DNA from: Pithys albifrons albifrons
Taxonomy: Eukaryota; Chordata; Aves; Passeriformes; Thamnophilidae
Length of the DNA: 64,000 nucleotides
Direction of reading: 5' to 3'
Assembly: GCF_047495875.1 (NCBI RefSeq)
Contig: NC_092459.1
Coordinates: 9,490,965-9,554,964, forward strand
In this document: positions 25,801-38,700 of the stretch, piece after piece
Layout: every line of letters begins with the position of its first letter
Position numbering within the stretch: position 1 is the first letter of the stretch
Made by a program: the position numbers and the translations under genes
The notes under the pieces: generated by a model
Database searches by the model: none
Seen by the model: only the letters and a program-made list of their open reading frames with translations
What the model was told of the DNA's origin: nothing

Positions 25801-27755
25801 CTTAAGACAGAAATGGCTTGTGTTCATAGTCAGTTTTTCATGTCTTTAAGGTATCTCAGGAGAGAAGAGAGATTTGAGCAGTACAAAGCAGAAATGGGAG
25901 GTACATAGAGGTTGGCAGAGAGGGAGCTGCAAGACAGTGTTTATTGACAAGGCATTACAGGAATAATTCTTGCAGCCCTCCCATGGACATAAGTGGGCCT
26001 GGCTGACAGTAGCTAATAATAAATGCACCTATTAAGGTGGAGTGGGAGTGGGCCACCTGCATATCTTTTGTGGTCGCACAGTGGTGATAGCAAAGTTAAG
26101 GCTTCAAATATAAACTGGTAACTCTATGTTTAAAATTAGCTATATTATTCTCCATTTAGAAAGAAAATAAGGTCTTTTGAGGAAGGTAAAAAGATGGGGT
26201 TTTTAAGAGGAAAATATTCTGAGTAACTAGTAACGGAATCAGAAGAATCCTGGATCAGGCAAAAGGATGATGAAATCTGTGATGGTTCCTGTTCTCTTGA
26301 AGCAGAACAAATATTTCAGAAGAAAGAAGGTTATAGAAGTATCCAATATCTTTTGTGAGCAAACTATCCCACCATTCCTCCTTTTTCAGTGAGGTAAAAA
26401 GGAACTAGGAAGTGAATATATAATCGTGCTCTTACTATCATAAAGGCACTTCAGAACTTTAGGCCTTTTTATAGAAATCAGGAGAAGAAATTTCACAAAC
26501 ACCGTCAATCCCCAAAGGTTTAACTCGAGTTCATGCAAGTGATGCAGAATGCAATGATAAATCAGACAAACTGGGACTATTTCCCATCCTTGCAGGTGTA
26601 CATGAAACCTTGTTTTCTCCATTTAAATGCCTGACAGCTACCCAATACCACTATATGTTTCCAAACACATTTTCCAAATGATTTCTCAGTAATATGCTGT
26701 AAATGTATGTTGTAAATTAGAATGGAAATTTAAAAAAAAAAAAAAGCAATTCCTACTTTCAGAATTGCAAGAAAACCAAGTTGTCAGGAAAGGGACATTT
26801 CATACTGTCCTTTTGGTATAGTTCTTCTTAATCCTGAATATTTCAGAGGTCTCCTCATGTTTTTATCACAGACATCATGCTTTTTCCTTTGGGAAGTGAT
26901 GTTATAATGGTGCCAAAGATTTTCTTTTGCTTGAACCAAGCACAAGATAATACACTTAGAAATGGCTAGTTACTCTTGAAAAGGCATGAAACCTGCTGTT
27001 CCTAAAGAGCTAATCTGTGCTGCTTATTAGAACACAAAATAGACGTTACACATATGCATGTAAAATTATAATGTAAAGTTATTGAACCGGAAAAAAAACT
27101 TCAATTTCTTTCACAATGAAATAAGAAATAAAAGCTTGATAAATAGCAGTTTATTCAAGAAGTAATGTCTACTCTTCTAAAATGGGGACTACACACAAAA
27201 ATATGTAGTTAAGGGCATGCTTTCACATGTATTATGGAAGTCACAATGTTCACTGTCTTGAGGAAAGACTATATGGCTTTACAAGAGAAACTATAACTTC
27301 TGCTATCACTCACATTCAGAAAATAACTACTGAGACTCACATTGCACCCAAGACCTTGCTGGTTTCACTGCCATGCTTATCACTGAAACCCTCCTTCATG
27401 TACCCCCATTACTAATCCCCCTCCACACTGGCAGTAACACATGTCATCCTCTGTTTCAGTCATTTTTAATCACTCTCCCTCTTCTGCCATTGACACCATC
27501 TTAGTTCTCTTTGTACTAAGTTCCCAGTAATTTAAAATGCATCCATAGCTCATCGTTAAAGAACAGTTCTCGAGGAATGATACTGGAATTATTTAGCATG
27601 GTTTATCTTTGGTAATGCAATAACACATCTAAATCCACTTACCTTCACTCCTTGATTGCCTTTTCAAAATTTTCCCTAAGTTTAATTGAGACAGGCAAGA
27701 TACCTGTGTGTCATGTTTTCTCTTTCTTACATAAAGGTATTTGCTATTCTTTCAT
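22886..27755. other. Non-coding, nothing recognised
   Basis: About 4.9 kb with a poly(A) run near 26,731-26,744 and no clear transposon. Open frames stay under 120 codons and show no domain; the largest, 22,968-23,324 (+), is not convincing. Confidence 0.45.
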
Positions 27756-28113
27756 CAGCCTGGAGAAGAAGGGACTGAGAGGAGTTCTCATTGTGGTCTT
27801 CAGCATCGTCATGAGGGGAAGTAAAGGGCTTCACTCTTGTGACCAGTGACAGGACTCGAGGAAATGGCATGATGCAGAGTCAGGGGAGGTTTAGGTTGGA
27901 TATCAGGAAATGCTTTTTCATGCAGAGGGAGGTTGGATGCTGAAACAGGCTCCCTAAGGAAGTGGTCACAGCACCAAGCCTGACAGAGTTCAAGAAGCAT
28001 TTGAGCAATGCTCTCAGGCACAGGGTGTGATTCTTGGAGTATCCTCTGAAGGACCAGCAGTTGGACTTGATGATTCTTGTGGGTACCTTCCAGCTCAAGA
28101 GATCCTATGATTG
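27756..28113 (+). mobile_element. CR1 LINE, 3' end
   Basis: Sense CR1 from 'cagcctggagaagaaggg' through 'ccagtgacaggac', 'ggaggtttaggttgga', 'tgaaacaggctccctaagga' and 'ttggacttgatgattc' to a degenerate tail 'gatcctatgattg'. It covers the last part of ORF2 and the 3' UTR, and belongs to a subfamily with the 'gacaggac...ggcatttgag' layout, different from the 32.3-kb copy. Old and non-coding. The 125-codon minus-strand frame over it is antisense LINE. Confidence 0.88.
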
Positions 28114-29867
28114 GCTGCCTGATCCCTCCTAAGCAACCAACCTCAAAACCAGATAACTTTGCTTCTTCAGTCTTTGTCATAGCCAATTCTCCCCCCTCAT
28201 TTTCTTAAATGTGTACCAGCTACTGTACTGAGTGATTAAGTAGCTCAGTAATTTGAGCATCCTATTCAGCTCAGAATGAATGCTTCTGGACTCAAACTAT
28301 GCTTGAATTTCGCATATTTCTGTACAAAACATCTCTTAGGTACAGCTTTACATCTCCATCTATGCATATGTCTAAGCACACTCTCACATTAGAACAGCCT
28401 TTTCTGTGAACTTAACAGATGCTATACTGTGGCTACAGGCATCCTCCTCTTACCCAGCTCATTTGAGCTTGTTATCCCTTTCTATAAATTACTACTCTAT
28501 ATCTCTCACACTTCACATGCAGTTTCAGAAACTGCCTTTCCAAGGCATCCCTGTCACACCCATCATCTTCTAATCGTGATCAGAAGTGGAATCTTGCCTC
28601 TGGTCTATCTGTGGTGTCAGGCTCCTCTGCCCATGTTTTACATTTTCAGACAGGTGTCATCAGACTTTTTATCACTTTCACAGCTGGGAGGATCAACCTA
28701 TAAGCATCAACAGAGCCAGCTACCTTCAGAGAAGTGGTTGAAAAAGACATCCATGACTGTGATGCCTACAAAAATACAAAACAGTAAGAGGCTGCTATGC
28801 CTATTGATATTGTCTCATGGTTTCTTTATGCTTCCCGTATGCATCTGTGCTTGCTCAAAAATGTCAGTCTTTACAACAGGAACCATCCCCTTGCATTCTG
28901 CAACAACTCAAGACCCATTTCACGGTAACACTATCCTTATACAAATATTAATACATAAGTCTGTATTTCTTAGAGACATTCTAAACCTTTCTCTGTCCTT
29001 ATGCTGAATTATAGGAGATGAAAATGTGTTTCCCTACTGCCAGGTATTGGTGGTTGTGCTGGCATATGAGTAAAATTCTATTTAGAAATCTCTGTTGCAC
29101 CCAGGGATCTAGCAATGGAATGTTATCCAGGAAATTATTTTAATTGGACATAATCATTTGGGAAATGGATGGATGAATTAATCAATTCCAGTTAATTAGG
29201 ATAACAACATTATTTATGCTGGTCACTTTTTTTCACCACCATCTGTAGGAAGATTTCCAACTGCAAAGCCAAATTTTGCCATGATACAGATCCACTGAGG
29301 CTACTGCAATTAAAGCAGGAATGAATCTAGTGCATTGTAATAGAATAAATTCCCTTGCTTGCATATTTTGGAGAAACCATGTGTGCAGCTGACCTGGGAA
29401 TGCTACAAATTACTCTCTTTATTCCACCGCTGCTATGCTGTCATTAGTAGTGCTGCAACAGGAGGTGTTCTTGGCACTTGTTCTAGCAGAAATATATAAC
29501 TTTTGTTTTGTTTACATACTTATGCAGCTCATTACTATGTGAAAAACAATCTGCAGTTTAGCATTTGTTAATGGGATACGGAACAAGGAAACAGCAGATG
29601 GAGTACTGGGATACTGAATGCATAATAAGTTTGATCCTGAAAGTCCTTGCGTGATTTTTCAGCTCAAGATGGTTGTTCTGCAAAGTTGAGCTGAAATGGT
29701 GCCTGTGTTTGAGCATGAAGACACATTTCTCCACAATAAACCGGTGCAAAAGTCAGGCACTCTCAGCACCTGATCACCTCTTAAAGGGAAGCAAAAGGCA
29801 CGTTTTTTCTTGTGATTAATTCTTTGGTTGCTTTTACTCTTCAGAGTGGAGCTCTGAAAATAGGATG
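28114..29867. other. Non-coding, nothing recognised
   Basis: Contains the longest open frame of the window (28,429-29,007, +, 192 codons). It opens with GTG, its first ATG is about 68 codons in, and composition is low-complexity L/S/H with no domain. Not called as a gene. Confidence 0.45.
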
Positions 29868-30429
29868 TGTTGTGGTTTGGCCTCAGCTTTAACCAAGCCC
29901 CACAGAGTTATTTGTTCCCTTCCCCTGCATCAGGATGGGGAGAGAAATGGAAGACCAAAAGGAAGAAAAATCGTATTTTCAGATATAGTTCAATAAAGGA
30001 AAACCTGCATGTGCAAGCAAAGCAAAACAGAGGAATTCATTCACCACTTTCCATGGACAGGCAGTTCAGCCATTTCCAGGAAAGTAGGACTCCATCACAC
30101 CTAACAGTGACTTATGAAAACATATGCCATCAATATGAACATCATCCTGGTTTATATACTGAGCATGATGCCTTATGGTATGGAATATCCCTTTGGTCAG
30201 CTGGGATCAGCTGTCCCAGCTGTATTCCCTCCCAGCTTCTTGTGCTTCCCCAGCCTACTCACCAGTGGAGTGGGGTAAGAAGCTAAAAAGTCCTACATTT
30301 AGTGTAAATGCTGCTTACAAACAACTGAGACTCCCATGTATTATCATTATTCTCATCCTGAATCCAAAACACAGCACTATACCAGCTACTAGAAAAAAAA
30401 TTAACTCTATCCGAACCAAAACCAGGAAA
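29868..30429 (-). mobile_element. Solo LTR, widespread avian ERVL-type, antisense
   Basis: On the minus strand it starts with the avian LTR opening 'CCTGGTTTTGG...ATAGAGTTAATTTT', then 'TAGTAGCTGGTATAGTGCTG', 'GGACTTTTTAGCTTCTTACC', 'CAGCTGACCAAAGGGATATT', TATTCCATACCA and a TATA box 'GTATATAAACC' (30,151-30,161 on +). It ends GGCCAAACCACAACA. The first base triplet is mutated (TTT for TGT) and no exact target duplication was found, so it is an older solo copy. Two overlapping plus-strand open frames (29,867-30,660) lie mainly on the antisense of this LTR and are not genes. Confidence 0.85.
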
Positions 30430-32273
30430 GATATTTTAATCTCCTGCAAGGGACTGAAGATAACCTTTGCTGTGATATTGTCCTACCCAGGTCCATCTTC
30501 AGCTGAAGAGAAACACAGTTCTGAATGTAATCTTCTGTTCAGCTGTATGGCTAATTCATCGAGGTTCACCAGTCTGAGAATTAAACAGGGCTACAACCAC
30601 TTTGTACTAAGAGACAACTTCATTAAATATGTTCTAGCACCTTTGTACCTTTCGGAATAGGATCTGGGACAAAATGATTCCTGTGTAATCTATTTGTCCA
30701 TCTTCCTCTCTGTGTCAGACTGAGTGGCTCTTCAAGTCTGATAGAACAGACCCAAATCAGTTGTCTCGCAAAGATAAAGATCATAAAGATCAAATCATTT
30801 TGTGACATCTGGATCTGGATACATTGAGCCCTGCTTGCATCTATGACTGCAACATGGATTAGACATATCTGCCAGGCTGCATGAGCTAACTCCAATTTCA
30901 AGACCCTTTTCTGCAGCAGAATGACTCTCCAACTCATTTAGCAGAGACTTGCTTAATAAATCATAACCTTTAAAACTTCTGGTAAAAGTGGTTGCAAAGT
31001 CTTGACAGTCGGTACCTTTACAAATGAATCCTAAGTAGCCCAGTACAGTTGTCTCCAAATATTGCATATGACAAGAGCACGATGGATGAGAAATCTTCAG
31101 TTTTCAACAGCAGGTGAAAGTATTGCTCCAGCAAACTGTGATGTTATAGATGGGGGAGGAAGGTTGGTAAATGGTAAGACAGGCCTGAAACACGGAGTTT
31201 CTCACAGGCTTTGGTTCCTTCATTTAAGGAGCCCCTTGAATTCAATCATGATGCCTTGCATGACCACAAAGGGAAAAAAAAACCCAACAGTTGCAAAATA
31301 TCAGTGCTTTAGGCTTCTCTAATTTTTGCACTAGGCCAAATTCAATCCTCCTGCTTCCCTCAGAGACATTCCAGCAAAGGCATCTGTGACCCACAGCAGG
31401 AGCAGCTCTGGATGGAGATAATGTTTTCAGTTAAATAGGACCCAGCAGGCTGCTGTGCATGTCACTTTTGTTGTCATGTTCACGCTGATCCTCCATCCAG
31501 CAGGGTACAGTGACAGGGCACTGTCAGAGCCACCTGAGTCACTGTGCAGGACCCAACCTCTGTGCCCTCAAAAAACCCAGCAGCTGTATCGGGGGGCCAC
31601 ACAGCATCACCCCACGTATCTGCAGATGCTTTGGGCCAGGAAATGCTTCCTGACACCTACCAAAAGACAGTGGCATGCCACAGGAAGAAAACAGGAAGAA
31701 ATGAAAGCGTTATCTGCCTACCAGATTCCTGGACCTTTGTCAATAAATTCCTAGATATTGATGATGATCCAGCCTACAAAAAAAGTAAATTCTGCCTCCA
31801 CAGACATTCTTCCTAATTAGGAAAAAAAAATTCCTCTGGTTCCCATATCTACTGTTTGGTTTAACATGTTAAACTGGGTAAGCAGAGAACATTTGTAGGT
31901 ATTTAATGCCACTAAGATTTCAGTCCTGCAACTGCTTGTACTTTTGAAATTATTTTAAATTATTTAAGTTTTTAATTATAAAGGATCAGTATATCTCATC
32001 TTTAACTTTACATCACCAAAAGAAACAAACCAAACTCATTCAGTGTTTTATAATAGGTTTCCAAAATCACTTTAGCACTCTGTAGGTATCTTTTTTCAGT
32101 TTTAGATCATTTCAATGTTGGTAACTGGAAAAGTCTGAACTATTAAAAATGAAGTTTTATCAGTATTTGCTGCAGCAGTACTAATAATTTCCTGGGTTTA
32201 CTCAAAAAATACCTTAAAGAAGACAAGCTGAAGTTTTACCACTGACTTCAAGGAGATTTCATTCACACATTCA
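30430..32273. other. Non-coding, nothing recognised
   Basis: Short overlapping open frames on both strands (for example 30,623-30,937 -, 31,455-31,754 +) with no domain. No transposon recognised. Confidence 0.45.
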
Positions 32274-32746
32274 TGGGCCCCTCAGTTCAGAAAGGATATT
32301 GAGGTGCTGGAGCAGGGCCAGAGAAGAGCAACAAGGCTGGTGAAGGGACTGGAGCACAAGCCCTATGGGGAGAGGCTGAGGGAGCTGGGGTTGTTTAGCC
32401 TGGAGAAGAGGAGGCTCAGAGGTGACCTCATCACTGTCTATAACTACTGGAAGGGAAGTTCTAGCCAGGTGGGGGCTGGTCTCTTCTCCCAGGCACTCAG
32501 CAATAGGACAAGGGGGCACGGGCTTAAGCTCTGCCAGGGGTTACAGAGAGAGTAATCAGGCATTGGAATGGGCTGCCCAGAGAGGTGGTGGATTCACCAT
32601 CCCTAGAGATTTTTAAATGCAGATTGGACGTGGCGCTGAGTGCCATGATCTGGTAAATGGACTGGAGTTGGACCAAGGGTTGGACTTGATGATCTTGGAG
32701 GTCTTTTCCAACCCAATCGATTCTATGATTCTATGATTCTATGATT
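32274..32746 (+). mobile_element. CR1 LINE, 3' end with intact tail
   Basis: The best-preserved CR1 here. Sense blocks run 'gggcccctcagttcagaaag', 'gctggagcagggccagag', 'tgaagggactggagcaca', 'gagaagaggaggctcagagg', 'tcttctcccaggcactcagc', 'atgggctgcccagagaggtgg' and 'ggacttgatgatcttggagg', ending in about three units of the 8-bp ATTCTATG repeat (32,719-32,746). It is 5'-truncated to about 470 bp, so it lacks nearly all of ORF2. The open frames on both strands are LINE remnants. The low divergence by eye suggests a relatively young insertion. Confidence 0.95.
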
Positions 32747-35700
32747 AAAAAAAGCCCCTTTTTTCCTACCTGTGATATAAACACATCCTAAGGTTTAATG
32801 TCTATGTCTTTCTCCTAGGAACATCTTGCTCCAACAAGTGTTGTGGGATGAGTCATGGTTCAGGTACCACAACTAAACAGAAAACTCAGTACATGCATCT
32901 TGAAATACATTTCCATTAGTTTTTCCTCCTCTCAGCTCATCAATCTTGATGAATCAAACATGTACAGTCAAATTAAAATTATAGATGAATTTGATCCAAG
33001 TAAACCATACAACCATTTTTAATCAGAAATAGTTGTTTCAAACTCTGTTCTGGGATTGAGGAACTAAACCATGAGCAAAAGCACTTATACAAGCCCCTCA
33101 CATTCTGATATTCCACAAAGTATCATTTTTATTCTGAATGCAGAAGAATGAACAGGTTAAAGTAATCTCATGCTAAATAAGACAGTAGTTTTTAGATTTT
33201 AGACCTAGAAATAATTCTGAAATACAAATAAAGCCCACACTCATAAAATAGAATTTCAGCCATAGGAGGCTTTCAAGTTTCCTCAAGTATCACTGGAATA
33301 TTGTGAAATTTGTGTGTGGGTTTGTTGTTTGTTACCCCTTTTTGTAGTTTACATAATTTTAAGTTTTCTTTAGGAAATGAGCATGAGACTTATAGCAAAA
33401 TGAATTCCTGAAGAAGGGAGATGCTTTTTGCTTTTTCTGTACACTCCATCAGCTTCACAAGTAACCACAGGCCCCATGGAAGGGCTGTGAGGTGGATCTC
33501 AGCTTCTGTGCTCAGCTATGCCCCGTCTCCATGGGAACATTTCAGCAGACGTGGTACCCACTGGCTGTCAAACAAAGATTTTCTTATTGCTCTGCAGAAG
33601 AGGCGAAGTGTAAGCTACAGTCAATACAGCATCTTTCCTTGACCCTGAATCTGTAAGCATTGGCAGAGACATCCCATCTCCTTTTGTTTTCTTTTTTTAT
33701 TCACTGAAAAAGAAGCAGTAAGTGGTGAAGAAATTGGATGGGTAGTATTTTAACAATAAAAAAGTCTATTTCCAGTAAGGTGCAAAATTTTGAAGTCAAA
33801 GACAGAGCCCCTTATAAAAATGAAGTGTTCAAATCAACCACTCATAGTTCAAAGAAAGGTGTTTTAAATTGCAATGGTGTGCTTGCTGGAATTAAGATTG
33901 TAAGACAAAGAAATAAGAATAGTGACTATTCATTATATGAAAGAACAATAAACTCAATTTTCATTTCAGCTACTTTGAGCTGAGTTGTATAGCCTAGGGA
34001 AGGTCTTTTCACAATATTTAAGTGACAGAAATGGTTTGTGCTTTCGAATAGAGTGTCCTGTTGGAAACAGCATAGAGTAGGAACAAACAATCTATATTAG
34101 ATGAGGAAAAATATAGGGAGAAAGAAAGAAACGAAAAGAATCTTATCTTTGATTCCAAGTTAGGAAACAAAGAAGTCAAACTTAAAGTATACTTCCTTTA
34201 GCCTTTGGTAAAACTCCTTTAGGGACTTGCAAGTTTGAATGAGATAAAACTAATAAATAACCAGGATTTTCTGTGCCTTTCTCTCAAAGCCCAGTGTTGG
34301 TCATGTGGAACGGAACATTAATTCTCCTTTTCCCCTGTATCTTCTACTCATATATGAAAAGCATGTACAATCACAAGAGAAATTAAAAATTTATGCTGAT
34401 AAGGGCAAATTTGTCTACCATATTTTAGTTTCTGAGTACAGTTTGAATAGGCAATGGTGACAAAATAAAAATTTTCACAACAGACTCATCCTTCAGTATA
34501 GGAAAGATATCAATATCATCTGTATTCTGACACAGATGCCTGCTTTATGTTTTCACTACACAAAATAAACCTTGCTAAGTGGTAAGGACGAACCATTAGT
34601 TTGATTACTACTAATAGTCCGCAACCTCTGCATATAAAAAACATTATGCAATTAAATTTGTCAAGCATGACAGAACATGTTTTATTTATTTTTTAAAATA
34701 ATAATTGCACTGATATTGTCAGCTTTGTTTACCACAACATTGGTATTTTAGTAATTTATGATGATTATAGTTTCTCCTAATTAGAATGGAGATTTTATTT
34801 AAAGTTCTCTGCTCAAATAATTTAGAGCAAAATGTGATGCAGATTCCAGCTGATGCTAGATTGTTCTCATCCACTAACTTAAGACCATAGTGCTTATATT
34901 CTTTCTGAAGAACCCCTGTTTTGCTCTTTTTTCTTAGGAGATCAGAATAATTTCAGAGTTCCAGAACTAAATGATTATAGTGGATATGTGATAACCAAAG
35001 CTGTGTGTGCCTCTGCTACCTCCTGGGCAGGCAGGAGCCAACTCAGAGCTGCAGTGCTGGCGGTGGTGGCACAGCTTGAGCTGTTAAACCCTGTTAAAGG
35101 CTTCTCAGCTGCAAATTAATACCAGAGAGGCTGAGACTTTGCATCAAACCTGTGTCCTGGGGCATTCCAGACAGCACAGATCTGGCAGCATCTCTTTGCA
35201 GAAGAGCATGTAAAAGGAGCTGGGCACAAGAGCACAGTCAGCTGTTCACACACCTACACAGGAAAAGGAAACTCTTCAAAATTAAAATTCAAAGCATGTT
35301 TTCTTAGTATGCTCCACCTTACCTGGGATCCTTCAGTGTTTTGACTGAGGCCAGAACTTGATTAGCATGCTTACAATCATCTGTTAAGAAAAATTAGTGA
35401 TGATATTCAGCTTTTCAGTGTGAAAAGATGAAACTTGTTCATAAAAAAATCTTCCAGGTGTGTTTGGCTGTACTTCTGTTAGGGAGGCATTTCCTTTAAG
35501 GATGACTTTCTTGTGGTTCCTGACCTCATGGTGGATTTGTTGTTGCCTTCATGACTCCCTTGACCAAACAGCAGGATGGTCTGTAGTTTCTATCTTCTGG
35601 AGACCATGAAAGGCAGAAATGAATTTAAAAAACTGCTGCTTAAAGCAATCTTGCAAACACTGACTGTGGCATATAATACTTCTTTCTAAGAGTGGAATAA

Positions 35701-38700
35701 CCATTTGCATCATTATTGCATGAATTGTCCTGTTTTGTGCCTACACAAGAGTTACCAATTATTTGCTGCTTTGTAATCTCCCCCCAAATTCAGTTTGTGT
35801 TATGTCTTTTGCTATCACTGTATGAATAATTATAGATCCCTATATTTTGTTGCAATCCAATGGACAGAAAGTGAGAAAAAAAGGAATCCCTTGCTCCCAC
35901 CTTTGGAGAGAGAAACAAAATATTTAGTTTTATTTTTGCATTGGAAATATCTTCAAGACATTTAAAACACTATCAAAAGGTGATATACTTGCAAAGAATG
36001 TATGCAAAGGAAGAAGAAAAAAACAATTTTAATTTCTTTACTATTCGATGGTTAGTACTGAAATTTGAAAATCAGTTTCTTGATAATGATCCAGATAGTT
36101 TATCACAGACTGAAGAAAACTTTTCTTTCCAAAACTGTGTGTACACCAAAAATTGAAGCTTTCATTTCTAACAAATATTAATATTTTTTGGGGGGGAGGA
36201 GGGGGGAACCCAGAACACACAGGTATAATTTTTCATTTATTTTTGAAAAATAAAAGTCCTTTTGCCTTTCCATGTTGGTGTTTTCTCTTTGTTTGACAAT
36301 AGAATGGGGGGGAAAAAAAGGCAAGACAAAGTGAGGAAATAACAAAAGAACTTGAAAGCAAAGTAGATTTAACAATGAAAATTATGGAAAATTTGGAAAA
36401 TTTATGTTCATTTGAAACTTCTTTATGCTACTGAATTTTATTTTACCAATTAAATTGCTTTGAAAGAATTGTTTGATATTTTATTTCCAAATAAGTTGAT
36501 TCTGATAGAAATACCTTTTTGCAGAAATCTTTTGAAACCAAAATTCTCTGGCAAAATTTTAATTCTGCTGGAGCTTACTATAACCCTATATAAGGAGAAA
36601 ATAATTTAAGTAGAAATAAAAACCATAAAACAATTTTATTTCTTTACCTATAAAAAGCTTATTAATATTCATTCATTTTTCCACCCTAAACTCAACTGTT
36701 ATTGAATCACTGAAGTAGAAATGTCCTTTCTATAGGCCATAGAATGTGTTCATTAGTTAGAATTTGCATTAAATCAGTTATCTCAATACTATTTGCTGAC
36801 AATATTTCTGGGGGTTTTTTTATTTAGCCTTAAAGTTAGGTATTTAATTTCTGTTTCTTATTTAAAAAACCCAACCAAACAACCAACCATCAACAAAAAA
36901 AGAGAAAAACTCAAATAAAAAACCAAAACACACACCCCATCCCCCCCCAAATTTAAAATAATAGTAAAATTAAAGACATATAGAAAGCATCCAGCGTGTT
37001 ACAGGGTAAACAGCAAGAAGCACAGCTTTGAACTTCCCCACGTCACAATGATTTTTCAAAGTTCATATTTTAACTTTCCAACAGAAACAAGAAAATACTG
37101 TCTTCAGGTTCAGGCTATTTCACAAAATTAACATGTGCACTTTTCCAAGCATACCTAAATCCTCACAGAGGCAAGAGCCATGCAATATGAACTTTATAAG
37201 ATTTCTTAAAAATAAACCACCAAAAAATTTTAACTGTATGTTAAACTGTACGTTTCTCTGTAAGCTTATTTCTTACCTTGTTTTGCCAAAGGATAGAACA
37301 ACTAGTATTCCTGTGATTATACACTGTAATTCCCAGTCTTCATTGATGTACTCATCTCTTCACTCTACCTCCTTCCTTGCTGAATTCTTTAGGAGTCTTT
37401 CATGAGCGCAGAATAAGATTCTTATATTTTGCAGTCTATTCCCAGTATTGAAAACCAGAAACCAAAAGCTCTTCTTCACTCGATGTAATACATTTTATTT
37501 AACTCAGATAACTACTCACATGCCTGTAGCATTCATGCCTATTTCAGCTCAAGACAGAAAAAAGTTTAAAGGCATTTTTTTTCTAAAGGATTTCATACTG
37601 AAGTGATTCATCTTCTGAGGGAATGTTTTTATATTTTCCCAGGATTTCTATATGCTATTGATTAGACAGCTGAAATTCCATTCAGTGCCCGAGGTTTTAA
37701 ATGCTTACATGATTCTAATATATATGCATAAATGGAAGGTATAAATAGACAACTTAGATTTGCGATGAGCAGACATCAAAAATCTGAAGGTCCTTAGAAG
37801 GGCAGAGAAAGCTGTTTTCTGGCCCCTTGCTGTAGATGAAGCTACGATTTTGTTGTCCTGTAAATATGTTTAACCATTGGCAATTAACACTGTTATTGTT
37901 TTTTGATTTACCTTAACTCTTAATGACAAACACTTGTTTATATGCAGCCATTCTGCATACACAAGTTTAAGTGGTTGATTACAGTGTCATCATCAATTTA
38001 TGGAGGATTATGACAGAACTCTGAGAAAGATATATAAGGCATTACTAACTGATGGGAAGCTAGAACATATATAATAATTCTGCATATGATACTTTGCACA
38101 ATGTTGAAGTACCTAAAGTAGGTTTAAAGCCTTTTTATAAAAATTTATCAAACAGAAATTGTTTAATTTATGCATTATGCTTCGAAAATGCTGTACCTGA
38201 GTTGTGAGACAAATGCTAGTCTAGCTTCAAGTAACCCTGTATAGCTCTATAGGCTTCCAGAATACCTAGACTACATATCTTAGGCTTCTGTAGGGTTTTA
38301 AATGTTTATCTTCTGCAATCAGAAAAATACCATTTTCCCATTATTCATGCATTGTCACTGAGCCATTAGATGTAACTATTTCGCACTGCTGGTTTGTTGT
38401 TTTTTTTAATTGGCAGACAAATATAATCATATTCTCTGGTTTTAAAAGTTTTTCAGTCTATAGTTCTTCTGAAGTACCCTAAAATTTAATTTCCTTTTCC
38501 ATTTCCTATTTTAGAATTTCTTTTGAAATGAAGCTTTGTACATTTTATCTTTTCATCTACATCGTGAGCTGAAGTAATTTGAGGCAGAATTGAGCACTAT
38601 CCTAAAATAAACAAGTGTTCTCTAGATCTTTTGTTCTCTTTCTCTTTATTTCACTGAAGCTGTAAACAGCTATGTGTGAATGAGATATAGTCTAGTGAAC

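Noticed and set aside
28429..29007. Longest open frame (192 codons) as a gene
   Set aside because: It starts at GTG, the first ATG is about 68 codons in, there is no domain, and the composition is that of a chance frame in AT/CT-rich DNA.
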